Shown: positions 24,991 to 34,710 of the stretch, piece by piece | How positions within the stretch are numbered: the first letter of the stretch is position 1 | How the letters are laid out: each line of letters opens with the position of its first letter | DNA from: Zoroaster sp. YZ-2022 | Taxonomy: Eukaryota > Echinodermata > Asteroidea > Forcipulatida > Zoroasteridae | Assembly (NCBI GenBank): GCA_029582265.1 | Contig: CM055828.1 | Span: forward strand, 13,055,777 to 13,119,776 | Length of the DNA: 64,000 bases | Direction of reading: 5' to 3' | Program-made: the position numbers and the translations under genes | The notes under the pieces: model-generated | Databases searched by the model: none | What the model was told of the DNA's origin: nothing | The model's input: the letters and a program-made list of their open reading frames with translations, nothing else

Positions 24991-25097
24991 TCATGCAGCA
25001 TGCCGCACCGAATCGGCATTTCTTTCAAATCTTCGGATTAAAATAGCGATGAATTGAGACAATAAGAACTAATGTATTTACAAATAAAGTCCACTTT

Positions 25098-25190
25098 ACG
25101 TTAATGTTCAGGAAATTGTAATCACCATCTTCCTCCAAAATCCTGGCAATTTCATGTTGATTTTCGGGAGAAAGTCCGACACTTTTAGCG
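25098..25190 (-). CDS. Candidate upstream CSTF3 exon (uncertain)
   Basis: On the minus strand a frame reads SVGLSPENQHEIARILEEDG followed by DYNFLNIN, then a plausible donor AAC|GTAAAG. Splicing to the exon at 18766 would be in frame and place an acidic stretch just before YIPEKVKK, as in the vertebrate protein. Against it: no in-frame ATG lies between the upstream stop (near 25196) and the donor, and the only possible acceptor (ctaaaag) lacks a pyrimidine tract. The flanking 25200-25560 sequence is CpG-richer than average and could be a promoter. Confidence 0.25.
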
Positions 25191-25989
25191 AGTGATCATA
25201 GATCTCTCTCGCTCGGTCAACTGCATCGTGTGTGTGACTCCTCGTTACCGTGGCGGTCGTGAAAAATTGCTTCCGTCTGAAGAAAAACGTGCGATTATAT
25301 CTCGTATTATCTACTGGAAAATGACGTCTGATTTCATTCCAAGTTCATGTGGGGATGGATTATCGTTCGTACTTTCGGTTTATGGTGCCGCATTTTGCAA
25401 AATTGGCATTGGTTTTCAAAGATGTTCGACGGATTTTCAACGATGTTTTCTGCACCCCCCGACTCGCCTATCGATAACGCGCACGTAGAAATCAGTTCCT
25501 TGCAAAGCAGGCTTTATTTTTGGCGCCCGCATTCGACTTGATACAACCGTTTCCGGGTAAAATGTCAATTTGAAAATTGGAGGCTTCAGATGCGTTGGTA
25601 ATGTTGTTTCGAGACAAGCCGGGAGCGCAGGAGGTGGGAAATTCAGAACGCTATTTATCGTGTATTTTAAAAATATTTTCGATTTTTCTTTGGCATTCTA
25701 GTAAATAAAGGATTAGATTTTTTTATATCAAAAATAAGCTGCTTTCTTATGCTTAAAGTCTAAATATCAACACAAAAATTGCAAATTCTCATGTTGTTAC
25801 GCCTTGTCTAGTGGGGTAAAACGGTGTGTTTGACGCGCCTACTACTAAGTTAAAAACCGACAACTGATGACAACACGTTCTAAATGCACTGAAAACACAA
25901 AAATAAAGTTATAAATATGTTTATAAGAGAGTGGGCATACATACAGGGTTTAATTAGCAATAAAAAATGATTTTCTTCGCGGCAGTAGT

Positions 25990-26235
25990 ATTGACCACCA
26001 TCTTGCTTGCGCAACACAAAAGGACTGTACCATTATGTCAAAGGGTGAAATTTAGGAAACATGAAACAAATTTTTGTGAATAGGTCTGGTATTTATACCA
26101 GTCGGACTAAACATAGTTAAAACGTACAAGGTAAATATAATGCACTTTATATTAATATTTTACAAAATAAAATATCAGGGCACAATATACCTACTAACTA
26201 GCATGGAGGAAGGAAAACAGAAGGAGTTACAACAG
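25990..26235. promoter_or_regulatory. Left terminal repeat with divergent start-codon contexts
   Basis: The minus strand (outward) has AGCAAGATGGTGGTCAATAC and the plus strand (inward) has ATGGAGGAAGGAAAACAGAA at 26204. The right terminal repeat has the same pair. The outward block resembles a TISU/YY1 element (CAAGATGGCGGC). Promoter function is inference. Confidence 0.4.
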
Positions 26236-26400
26236 CCACTTTCTTATCTTGCCACCAATTAGCACCTTCACCAGCCCCATAAGAAAATCACATGGGTCAC
26301 CCGCAGCGCTCGTCTGTTTTACGACCGCGTTAATCCCCCTGTGCCGATCTCTTCTGCCGCTGAACGTTACCTCATCGAAGCTGATTATTTCGTTATTCAT
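26227..26400 (-). CDS. Short open frame in the palindromic element, function unknown
   Basis: A 57-codon frame starts MNNEIISFDEVTFSGRRDRH and ends GLVKVLIGGKIRKWLL. Its composition (balanced charge, CpG-containing codons) is more protein-like than that of neighbouring frames. It may be an exon remnant of the element's gene. I recognise no family. Confidence 0.25.
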   Translation of the reverse strand: MNNEIISFDEVTFSGRRDRHRGINAVVKQTSAAGDPCDFLMGLVKVLIGGKIRKWLL

Positions 26401-27217
26401 TGGAGTAATGAATTATCAACAAATGAACAAATGTGCTTTTCGCATGCGCAGTTGTTTTCGCGGGGTTTTCATGTATGCACGTTGTTTCGCAGTGAATAGA
26501 GATTTTTTTTCCAAACGTTCTGATGTTTTCATCGTCAAAATCGACCAACTTGAAGGCGAGTTGTGGTTTGTTAGTTTGCAATTTATAAATTCCCTAAAAA
26601 GTTACATTTTTTTCGGAATAATTTATTAGCCTTTCCTCACTTTTCCGAACACCAAAAAGTGTTTTTTTGAAGAGGTAATTAATTTCTTTCTGTTGAATCA
26701 AATTTCACGTGTGTGCAATGATGTGCAATGTGAAATAAATGACTTTGATTTTGTTGTATTAACGGTGCAGATCGATGAGAAACGCCATTAAAATTGTAGA
26801 TTGTGCATTGACACTGCATTGTGGTTGAAGTAGGAGTAACTTTTATTATTTTGTATGCATTTGAATTCCTGGCTTGACTTACCAAAGATCTTCAGTTAAT
26901 TTAAAATATAGTGTTTACTAAACAGTTAATTAGAAAACACATGTTTAATTAAATGAATATTTAAATAAGTCTTTCTTTTTTTTACAGACACTTAACAGCG
27001 TCTGAAGGAAACTTCAACTGAATTATGAAGTGCTTTATCAGACTGATGGTAACTCAAGGATCCATTAGGCAGTATCTTTATTACACTTACAGGCAGACTG
27101 GATATTTTTCAATACTGTTTTTTATCTGGGGAAAAGGGATGAAATATGTACATATGATCTGACACATTGCTGATTATTTATAGAAACTTTTATGCAATGA
27201 AATATAAATATTTATAT

Positions 27218-28031
27218 TAAAGGGAAACATCACCCCAGTTTTGAAATAAAATTATGTGAAGGGTGTGATGTTTCATGGAGACTGTCTTTATTTTTTTATG
27301 ATCGGTTGTTGCAATTGCAGAAAATGATGATTTTATTAAAAATCGCTTGCCGTCACGCGCGGCCATTTTGTTGCGCGATGTCTATTCATCCGGGACATTG
27401 TGACGTAATGACTGCACCAACAACCCGAGCGTGCTTTTTAGCTGTATGTGTACGCACGCTAGCACAGGGAGCCCGCATTGTACACGCAGTCGGTCGCCCA
27501 CTCGACCCAGGCAGCTGCACGTCCTCGATGTTTTCCACGTCCATTGCGATATCGTTATTTCTGTTTTGTAGCTCTTCGTCCGTAAAACTTGGTTCAAAAT
27601 CGTACGGAGATGGCCCTGATTCCATAATTTTGATACCCAGATTTCGTAAAGCAAAGAAAATACGTCAAGGTGAGAGTAAACATGGGAGCTTGTGTTTGAC
27701 CGTGAGAAATGATCGAGCACAATCGTCGGGCACCTTTCTACCGTGAGCACTATGTATGCTGATAGGTGCGTCTAGGCGCGATACTATCGCCACATGTCAG
27801 CTGTACACATACGCTTTTTCATTGAGGTGCAGTCAGTACGTCATAATGTCCCGGATGTGGTGGGATTTTTAAACAACATGGACGCGCTCTATGAACAAGA
27901 ATTTAAGAACACAATAGACCAGCATTTCGTTCTCGATAATGAAAATCGATCATTGCTCTGTGGATTATGTTCTTTACAATATGTCCTTTCAGAATAAATA
28001 AAATTTTGGCGGGCCTGAAATTTTCCTTTAA
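27218..28031. mobile_element. Nested inverted-repeat element
   Basis: The ends read ttaaagggaaacatcacccc and, inverted, ttaaaggaaaatttcaggcc. Further in, each arm has the inverse-related block gcagtcattacgtcacaatg / gcagtcagtacgtcataatg with a CRE-like TGACGTA core. Confidence 0.55.
27386..27625 (-). CDS. Acidic short ORF in nested element
   Basis: Starts MESGPSPYDFEPSFTDEELQ, then NRNNDIAMDVENIEDVQLPG, after which the frame drifts. In another frame the downstream sequence has a Cys-Gly pair. The YxFEP start followed by an acidic region recalls the N-termini of transposon-associated proteins with a P2X7-like intracellular domain, but the Cys motif is not intact. Low-confidence family hint only. 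Confidence 0.3.
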   Translation of the reverse strand: MESGPSPYDFEPSFTDEELQNRNNDIAMDVENIEDVQLPGSSGRPTACTMRAPCASVRTHTAKKHARVVGAVITSQCPG

Positions 28032-28625
28032 TAAATACAAATCTAAACTTATTTTTGTATTGACAGCAGTCAAGGTTAGGGAATTTAAGTGAAACTCAGT
28101 TTAATTAGAATGTAAACTAATAAATAACCAACAAAGAAATAAAGTAATAAAAATAATATATTTAATATTTTACATGTATATGAAAACAAATTATTTATTT
28201 GATGCATTCAGAAGTGAAATAGGACCCTATGTATACAATTAATTGTTTTTAATGTATGTATTTTTACTTTAAAACTTGTTGCATGAGGAATAATTTTTGA
28301 TTAAAAAAATAACAATAATAATAAAACAAGAATCTCCCAAACTAATTATTATATAGATTTTTGTATTATCCTAATCAAAAGATATACTTATTATTCATTA
28401 TTGCTAGCGCTCCTCAAAACAAAATGTCACTTTATGGCAGAGGGATAACATCAATAAAGTCATTAAGGATAAGGTAAGGTGTTGAAAATGAATATTACAC
28501 TGTATTTTTGTGGAATAATGTTCACAAGTTGTGGAAAAAACATGATTTTGTGACGCATTATTTTGAGCAGTACGGAATAGGCAGCGTGAAAATCCGGCTC
28601 GGTTTAGCATCGCGATCACAGGCGA

Positions 28626-28805
28626 TCATCGCTGTTGTTTCAGGTCGCCCACATACACAATAACTGTTATATTTTCACCTCCTTCATCTTCAAATTCTGA
28701 ATTAAACCCTTTTAAATCATTTGTATCAAATTCCTCCTCAGAAAAGTCGCTCAAATCTCTTAATTCAGAACCCGAAACAAAGTCAGCTGCTCCGTACGCC
28801 GCCAT
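28626..28805 (-). CDS. Acidic short ORF with ATGGCGGCG start
   Basis: The frame from 28805 starts MAAYGAADFVSGSELRDLSD and continues FSEEEFDTNDLKGFNSEFED. Upstream lies a CRE-like tgacgtaat. It probably forms the first exon of a gene of the mobile element. No known domain. Confidence 0.3.
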   Translation of the reverse strand: MAAYGAADFVSGSELRDLSDFSEEEFDTNDLKGFNSEFEDEGGENITVIVYVGDLKQQR

Positions 28806-29159
28806 TTTGTAACGATTTGGACGCACTGTATGACGTAATTGACCGGCATTTCAGTACCCAGAATCCTTTGCAAAGCACTCCGCGCACGAGCCAAAATGTG
28901 CTAATAGGATTAGCAATTTCTGGGTGATTGTTTACCACCCACTTGTTTTATGACTTCGGCAGAAGACATAAACCTTTGATGTATACATCGTTGTAACTCC
29001 TTCTGTTTTCCTTCCTCCATGGTACTAGTGACTACAAACATTATAAAATTATAACTATTGTACATGAAAATAAATTTTGTGTGCCGGTGGGACACGGACA
29101 CAGCCCAGGTGCATTATGATGTCACCCACTTTGTAGCCTGGTTTACTTTCACCATTTGA

Positions 29160-29260
29160 CATAATGGTACAGTGCTTTTACGTTGCGCAAGCAAGATGGC
29201 GGCCAATACTACTTCAGCGAAGAAAATCATTTTTAACGTTATTGCTAATTAAAACATTTT
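29160..29260 (+). promoter_or_regulatory. Right terminal repeat, TISU-like start
   Basis: The sequence gcgcaagCAAGATGGCGGC (ATG at 29196) is an exact match to the TISU core SAASATGGCGGC, an initiator and start-codon element for very short leaders. The downstream frame is MAANTTSAKKIIFNVIAN and stops. Activity is inferred. Confidence 0.4.
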
Positions 29261-29869
29261 CAAAAATTGACACCCTGTAATATGTATGCCACTGTCCCTT
29301 ATAAACATATTTATAACTTTATTTTTGAGTTTTCAGTGCATTTAAAACGTGCTGTCGTCAGTTGTCAGTTTTTAATAGAACCCCCCAAAAAAGAAAAGAA
29401 AAAGAAAAGCCCCCCCCCACTGAAAATGTCCTGGCTAAGAAGATTTTAAAAAATAAAATGGTTTCAATTAGGTATACCAGTCTGTTATTAATTCCACCAA
29501 AAGATACAGAAGTTCCACCCAGACATTAAGGGAACAGCACACAAATGGACAGATATAATGTACAGGAAAATACAATTATAATTCCTACATAACATGATAA
29601 CATAGGCCACTCAGCTAGCTAGCGGCCGCTGGCGCATGGTGCATGGTGCATGGTGCATGGTGCAAAAAACATGAACAAACAATCAAGATCAGAAGATCAG
29701 GTTGTTTCAATCAACAATTTTGAATATTTCAACAAATCATACCGTAAAGAGCTCCGACCTGGGTTCCGACGACATTATAAGGAATAGAAAAACACTGAAC
29801 AATTAAATAAAAAATACCACACGACTTCACAAAAAAGAGTTTCAGCTGCTACAAATTTAACTCTCTCTT

Positions 29870-30010
29870 GTCATATCACAGGCGTCATGGCGGCGCGTGG
29901 AGTGAATGACCCGGATGGGCGCGCACGCACGTCGTACGGACGTACTTTCCCGGATTTTTAACACAAGAGGGCGCTCGAGCTTAATTCGCTACGACTCGAC
30001 GATATACGGG
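29870..30010. promoter_or_regulatory. CpG-rich segment, possible promoter
   Basis: A local cluster of CpG (gtcatggcggcgcgtgg, gggcgcgcacgcacgtcgta, cgctacgactcgacg) in otherwise CpG-poor DNA, with ATG at 29887 opening only 24 codons. It could serve CSTF3 (minus), the orphan ORF (plus), or be mobile in origin. Confidence 0.3.
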
Positions 30011-30234
30011 TATCTCCATCATAAACCGTAATGGAGATCAAAATCAAATTGGTGCACTGAATAAACTACCATAGCAACCATGCTAAATACAAAATGTTCA
30101 AAAATCATTATAAAATACTCAGATATCTCAAAAGTTTAAGAATAAAAGACAAAATGTTGATTAGTGTCTAACCTTTCATTTTATTGTCAATTCAAAGTGG
30201 ATAGTCCAGAGGCCCATCATCCCAAAGGAAACTT

Positions 30235-30699
30235 GTGAAAACGCACACACTGCCAAGCAAATTAGGACCACTTTATCAGGGCCTAGTGTATCTACTTAGA
30301 TACTGGAACATTTTTACACAATTCCTGAATTGTATGGACCTCAAATGTTATTCTATCGAGAAAAAAAAAATCCTCCGCTTTCCCAGACAAATAGGCCTAG
30401 GCCTAGTTCCAATCTGTCAAGAGAAATTATATCAAATCTGCTCAAAAGCGGAAACCCAAATACCTAAGACATTAATGTTAGGCCACACTTCTATAATCCA
30501 TCAATTGCATACGTTCTTTTCCAACATATGGGGTTGTGGGCTCACACTTATTAAGTACTTATTATTAGAGTGGTATAAAAAAGGTCACAAAGTATTTAGA
30601 TTTTGTCATGGGAACAAACTTGGGATATGGAGGATATTCCATTCATCATTATCCAGAAACATTTTGAAAAAATATTACCCTGTTGGTCAACATATCTGA
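30235..30699 (+). pseudogene. Possible LINE ORF2 C-terminal fragment
   Basis: A 154-codon open frame includes KKKILRFPRQIGLGLVPICQ and later GNKLGIWRIFHSSLSRNILK. The FLxxxxK...LxxPxxxGLGL arrangement resembles the region after the reverse transcriptase in L1/Tx1-type LINEs. No catalytic YADD or endonuclease motif is present. It lacks flanking LINE sequence, so this is a weak call. Confidence 0.3.
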
Positions 30700-30709
30700 T
30701 TTAAATATT

Positions 30710-32755
30710 TGCCCTGCCCTTGATATTTAACCTATTTTCTGATGAAGACTGCAATAATTTGGCAACGGGCATCTGTGTGTCGGCGTGTTTGATTTGTTTT
30801 GGGGGCGACTCTGTTCTGGGGCGAAGTGGGGGATTGGGGGTGATTGTCAAAGAGTAATAGCAGCAACTGCATATTAAAAAGTCTATCCGAGTTCTTTAAA
30901 AAGAAACAAATATGTTGACACAGTAATTAAGGTGAAATTTACGATCTCCCCTCAGTAATTTTGTGCCGATAAGTAATCTAAAATTCACGGTTTGTGTCCG
31001 ACACGTTCGTCGTGTCAAACAGACATTTTTCTAAGGGCGAAAGTCTGTTCAGCTTGTCGTAAAAGATGTCGGCACACTACGTCAACCCTGGCCGACGCGT
31101 ATTTTCTCTATAAACAGAACAAGTTAAACCCTGCATAATGTAGTTAAGCTGAAATTAGTAATTTTGTTGCTCAGCCAATACATTTTTAAAATATTCATTC
31201 CAAACCCCCAAATGAGAAATGTTAAATTAATCTGCCTTTCAATTCAGATAGCAGATAAATACAGTAGAGAAATGCATTTTACCAAAACTTTCGATCTGTT
31301 TTTCGGGTATCATACTACAGCAGACAAGTTATAATACGCTATTTTGAATGTAGAAGAGCAGATATCTACTTTTAGACCTCTATAAAAATAGCCTCTTTTT
31401 TCAATCTTTCCTGTGTCCAACGGACATCATTAATTGTCTCACTACGATCGCGGCCTTTAAAACAATTATAAATTATAAATGTTACATTTCAAACAACAGA
31501 AAACAATAATTGCGATGTATTTTGGAATATAAAACTCAATCCAGTGTGACACTCCTTGCCCTTCGTACGCTGCCGTGAGTCAAATATCCACTCAAAAAAC
31601 CGTGGCTGGGATTCAGACGTAAGTTACTGCATGGCCTGGAAACATTATGCTTCTATGATAATTAAAAAACTTGAAAACGATACCAGAATGTTTCAATGTT
31701 CCCATGTCAACGACAGGTCGCGATGGAATTGATAGCGTTAGGAGTGGAACCTGTTCCTTGGCACGGCTATAGTTTGGTTTGGTAAAACATGCAATGAGGC
31801 CCCTAACTGGAATTTTTCAAAAACATTTACTTTTGTTACCATGCCAACATCGCCTGACATGCGTGAGGAGGGCGTTACGGGTCCTCGCTAGCCTACTTAT
31901 TCTGTCCTCGTGTCCGTACTCACACAGCTCATATGTCCTTTTAAAAACAAATTAAAAATTAAAAAAATACAAAATATTAATCTTGAACAATTTCCCATTT
32001 CTGTTCACACCATGCCAGTCATGTTTTCAAAAATGAAAATGATGTTGCCCGCATGATAAGCGTCATCTGGTTTGAGCACTTCACAGAATGAAGGACCGTC
32101 GCGTGTATCGTGTTGAACATAAACTTGCCAAGTCATTTCCAGCTGTGTGGGTTTTTTTCTGGTGATGAAATACAATGTTGGTGGTTACAACTCACAACCA
32201 TCTTCAACTAAAATATTTCATTGTCGAACCAAATCTTGTCAGAACATATGGAGTGTTATGGATCGAGCAGCATCAATGCAACTGAGATGGTTTAAGGAAG
32301 TCTTGCATGACGAAGTGTTACCAAGAGTTTTGTTTTTTATTTCTCTTCGTGAAATTTTGTCTGGAGCTCGTCGGTAGCTCTAGGAGCAGAGAGCTCACCG
32401 AACTGGTCAACTATAAGGCCGGAGTAACGTACCGGTCAAATATGACAATTGAAGTGAATGTTAACATCCAATTTGGCAACAACTGGCATTTTATTAGGAT
32501 AACTGAAACCGACGCACCGGAAAGAGAAAATTCACCCTGAGTTATTGCTGGCACGAAATATCTGAATCACTGGAAGTTGATTTCATGATATGATGTGCGT
32601 AGTCTGATTGACGATGTACGAGAAATTAAACAAAGCCGTAAAATTCGCAGGCACCAAACTACTATTATAATATACACTGAAAACAACATTAATACAACGC
32701 GGGAGATGAAGTATGTCAAATATGAATAATTTCTAAAAGATTACTTGAAAAAATA
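30710..32755. other. Region upstream of the orphan ORF, no clear gene
   Basis: Contains an inverted pair around tccgacacgttcgtcgtgtc (about 30990) and open frames at 32147-32377 and 32307-32540 of unclear status. The latter (FGNNWHFIRITETDAPEREN) might belong to an upstream exon of the 32756 ORF. Confidence 0.3.
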
Positions 32756-33658
32756 ATGTATCTGCATGGTAGGACTGTGATGAACGACAGCGCAGCTACA
32801 GAAACTATTTTTAAGTGGAAAAGCTACGAAGGAATGCACCGTTTTCTACACACAATGGGCCCCAAGGATCAACCAGATTGCCACCCACGTCCCGCACCCC
32901 GGCCAGGAAAATCATTTTGTCGAGACCTGTGTGACGGATCGTCACTCACGCCCGGTGAAAAGGAAATACTTCGAGGCATTTGCCGAAACAAATTTTATAG
33001 TTACAACCATGGGACCAAACGTGGCCCATCTAGTATTCTAGCTTCAAGGAGGTCCACCCCTGAGCTCCCAGCACCAGAACGGACGCGATTCAGGGATGTG
33101 TTGCCCCGGGTGCACGTCTCGCCGATCGTGCCACCTCTCTGGCCCGAAGACGACTTCGCCTCTGACATCTTGAAGATCGTCCGGGAGGTACAAGTGCGCC
33201 ACCTGGCGAGAAATCTGTGCACTGGAATGACAGTTCCCCGTTTTAATATATCAAACCCCAATTGCCTCGAACAAAAATCACTTCCATCTGCAAAGCCCCC
33301 GTCTGCTGCAGAAAAGATTCGGCAAAATCACCATCTAAACAGGAATAACCTCACTACGGCGACAGCCTCAACCACAAGACGTTCAGGGGCCCGACGTCAG
33401 ACATCGTCGGCTACCTTTTCCTATAGAAAGGGTAGGACCGAAACAAGACGCGTCATCGAGGTATTGGGCAAAGATGGAGGAAGGGTAAGGAGAAAACTGT
33501 ACCTTGACGTTTTCCTCCCAAGTGCAGGGACGATGGCTGAAGACGCTGAAGGAGATGATGACAGATATTGGCTGGACGAAGATGAAAACGAAGAAACTGA
33601 CGATGAAATTGAAGATATTTATAATACTGACGGCGACGAAGTGGAATACATTGACTGA
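32756..33658 (+). CDS. Intronless orphan ORF, 300 codons, unknown function
   Basis: The longest open frame in the window. It stands out by higher GC and frequent CpG compared with its AT-rich flanks. A second in-frame ATG (codon 9, 32780) could be the true start: MNDSAATETIFKWKSYEG. Visible parts: an N-terminal Cys/Pro/His-containing stretch (PDCHPRPAPRPGKSFCRDLC), a predicted helical region LTPGEKEILRGICRNKFYSY, a hydrophobic/aromatic patch VSPIVPPLWPEDDFASDILK, a Ser/Thr/Arg-rich basic middle (about residues 190-225), RRVIEVLGKDGGRVRRKLYL, and a strongly acidic C-terminus (about 40 residues ending DGDEVEYID). No signal peptide or membrane segment. AATAAA follows at 33815. I do not recognise a family. 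It could be a host single-exon gene, a retrocopy or a domesticated element. Confidence 0.7.
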   Translation: MYLHGRTVMNDSAATETIFKWKSYEGMHRFLHTMGPKDQPDCHPRPAPRPGKSFCRDLCDGSSLTPGEKEILRGICRNKFYSYNHGTKRGPSSILASRRSTPELPAPERTRFRDVLPRVHVSPIVPPLWPEDDFASDILKIVREVQVRHLARNLCTGMTVPRFNISNPNCLEQKSLPSAKPPSAAEKIRQNHHLNRNNLTTATASTTRRSGARRQTSSATFSYRKGRTETRRVIEVLGKDGGRVRRKLYLDVFLPSAGTMAEDAEGDDDRYWLDEDENEETDDEIEDIYNTDGDEVEYID

Positions 33659-33814
33659 CCTTATTATTCTCGTACAGAGTGGATTGATTGGGGAAAAAAA
33701 TCATTTTGGGTTTACCATTTTCGTGCAATTGCAAAATCTGTACCAAAATGTGCCCCAAAACTAAGTTTCAAATATGTCTAAATCTCTGTTAATATTATTC
33801 ATTGCTGCAAACTC

Positions 33815-33820
33815 AATAAA
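33815..33820 (+). terminator. Polyadenylation signal AATAAA for the orphan ORF
   Basis: Canonical AATAAA 157 bases after the stop codon, followed by a second AATAAA-like motif (aaataaat). It supports transcription of the ORF as a unit. Confidence 0.5.
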
Positions 33821-34710
33821 AAATAAATTGAGAGGCTTGGGATGAGGTTAGGTTAAGGGGCGGTCATTACAGGTGGACATTTTAAATCCCCCCCCCCCAA
33901 CAACAACACCATTTTTCGCCACTTGAAATCTGCCTGGAAAGACCCAGAATTATATTTTCAATTGAATATAAGTCCCCGTTGGCATATCCAGGGAACCAGG
34001 GGCGGACACTTTCACCTTTCATTTTTCAAAACCTTGATACACTATTGGTATTGTTGGTGAAACTGCTTCTAAAAGTGTCCTTACTTTGAGTCAAGATGTA
34101 GCTTTATATCACCTAATAATTACGTCGTTTTCGAGAGAGAAATAAATGCATTCAAATTCAATCTTAAATGCTGTTTTTTCTCTTGAGGACATTATTCAGT
34201 TGAGAATTTGTCGAACTTATTAGCAAGTTCTTTCTCCATGGCAAAATGGGACAGAATACAAACAACATACATACATAACACAAGAGTGGGCAGAAGTTAG
34301 TCAGGTATGAAAGGAACACAAAATTATATATAAAAAAAAAAAACAGGGATTACGCATGAATTGAAGTACCGGGACAAATGTAAAATAAATGTAAACATTT
34401 CTGTGGAGAGAGAAAAAAGGAGAAAAAAAAGGAAAAATTAGTCATTCCCTTCCTGTATGTTGAGACCATGGGGGTGAATGGCGTGGATACGCCTGATCAC
34501 ACTAATACTACAGGTCCTTTAGGTTGGTAAGTAACTAGTTTGCAACAGCTAATTCTCTATTTATTTTATTAATTTGGTTATACATTTTTTAACTTCAAAA
34601 TTAATTCAGAAGCAAAGCCTTTTTATATAATAGTAGTCCTAATTCACGGTTGTAGATGTTTTTTTTAGGAAAACAAAGTCAAAACTTTATTTTTAGTATA
34701 CAAATGCAAA

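Larger units (their letters stand above)
25846..29380. mobile_element. Large nested palindromic DNA element with long terminal inverted repeats
   Basis: The left (25846-about 26235) and right (about 28975-29380) arms are diverged inverse copies. Shared blocks include aaaaaccgacaactgatgac, taaagttataaatatgttta, gaagaaaatcat, the ATGGCGGCCAATACT block, gtaccattatgtcaaa and ggaggaaggaaaacagaagg. A second inverted-repeat element (27218-28031) is nested inside. Short acidic ORFs start at 27625 and 28805 on the minus strand. No transposase core is recognisable. Confidence 0.7.

Noticed and set aside
30235..30699. Host gene of 154 codons
   Set aside because: The GLGL/WRIF pattern and lack of splice sites fit a LINE fragment better, though even that is weak.
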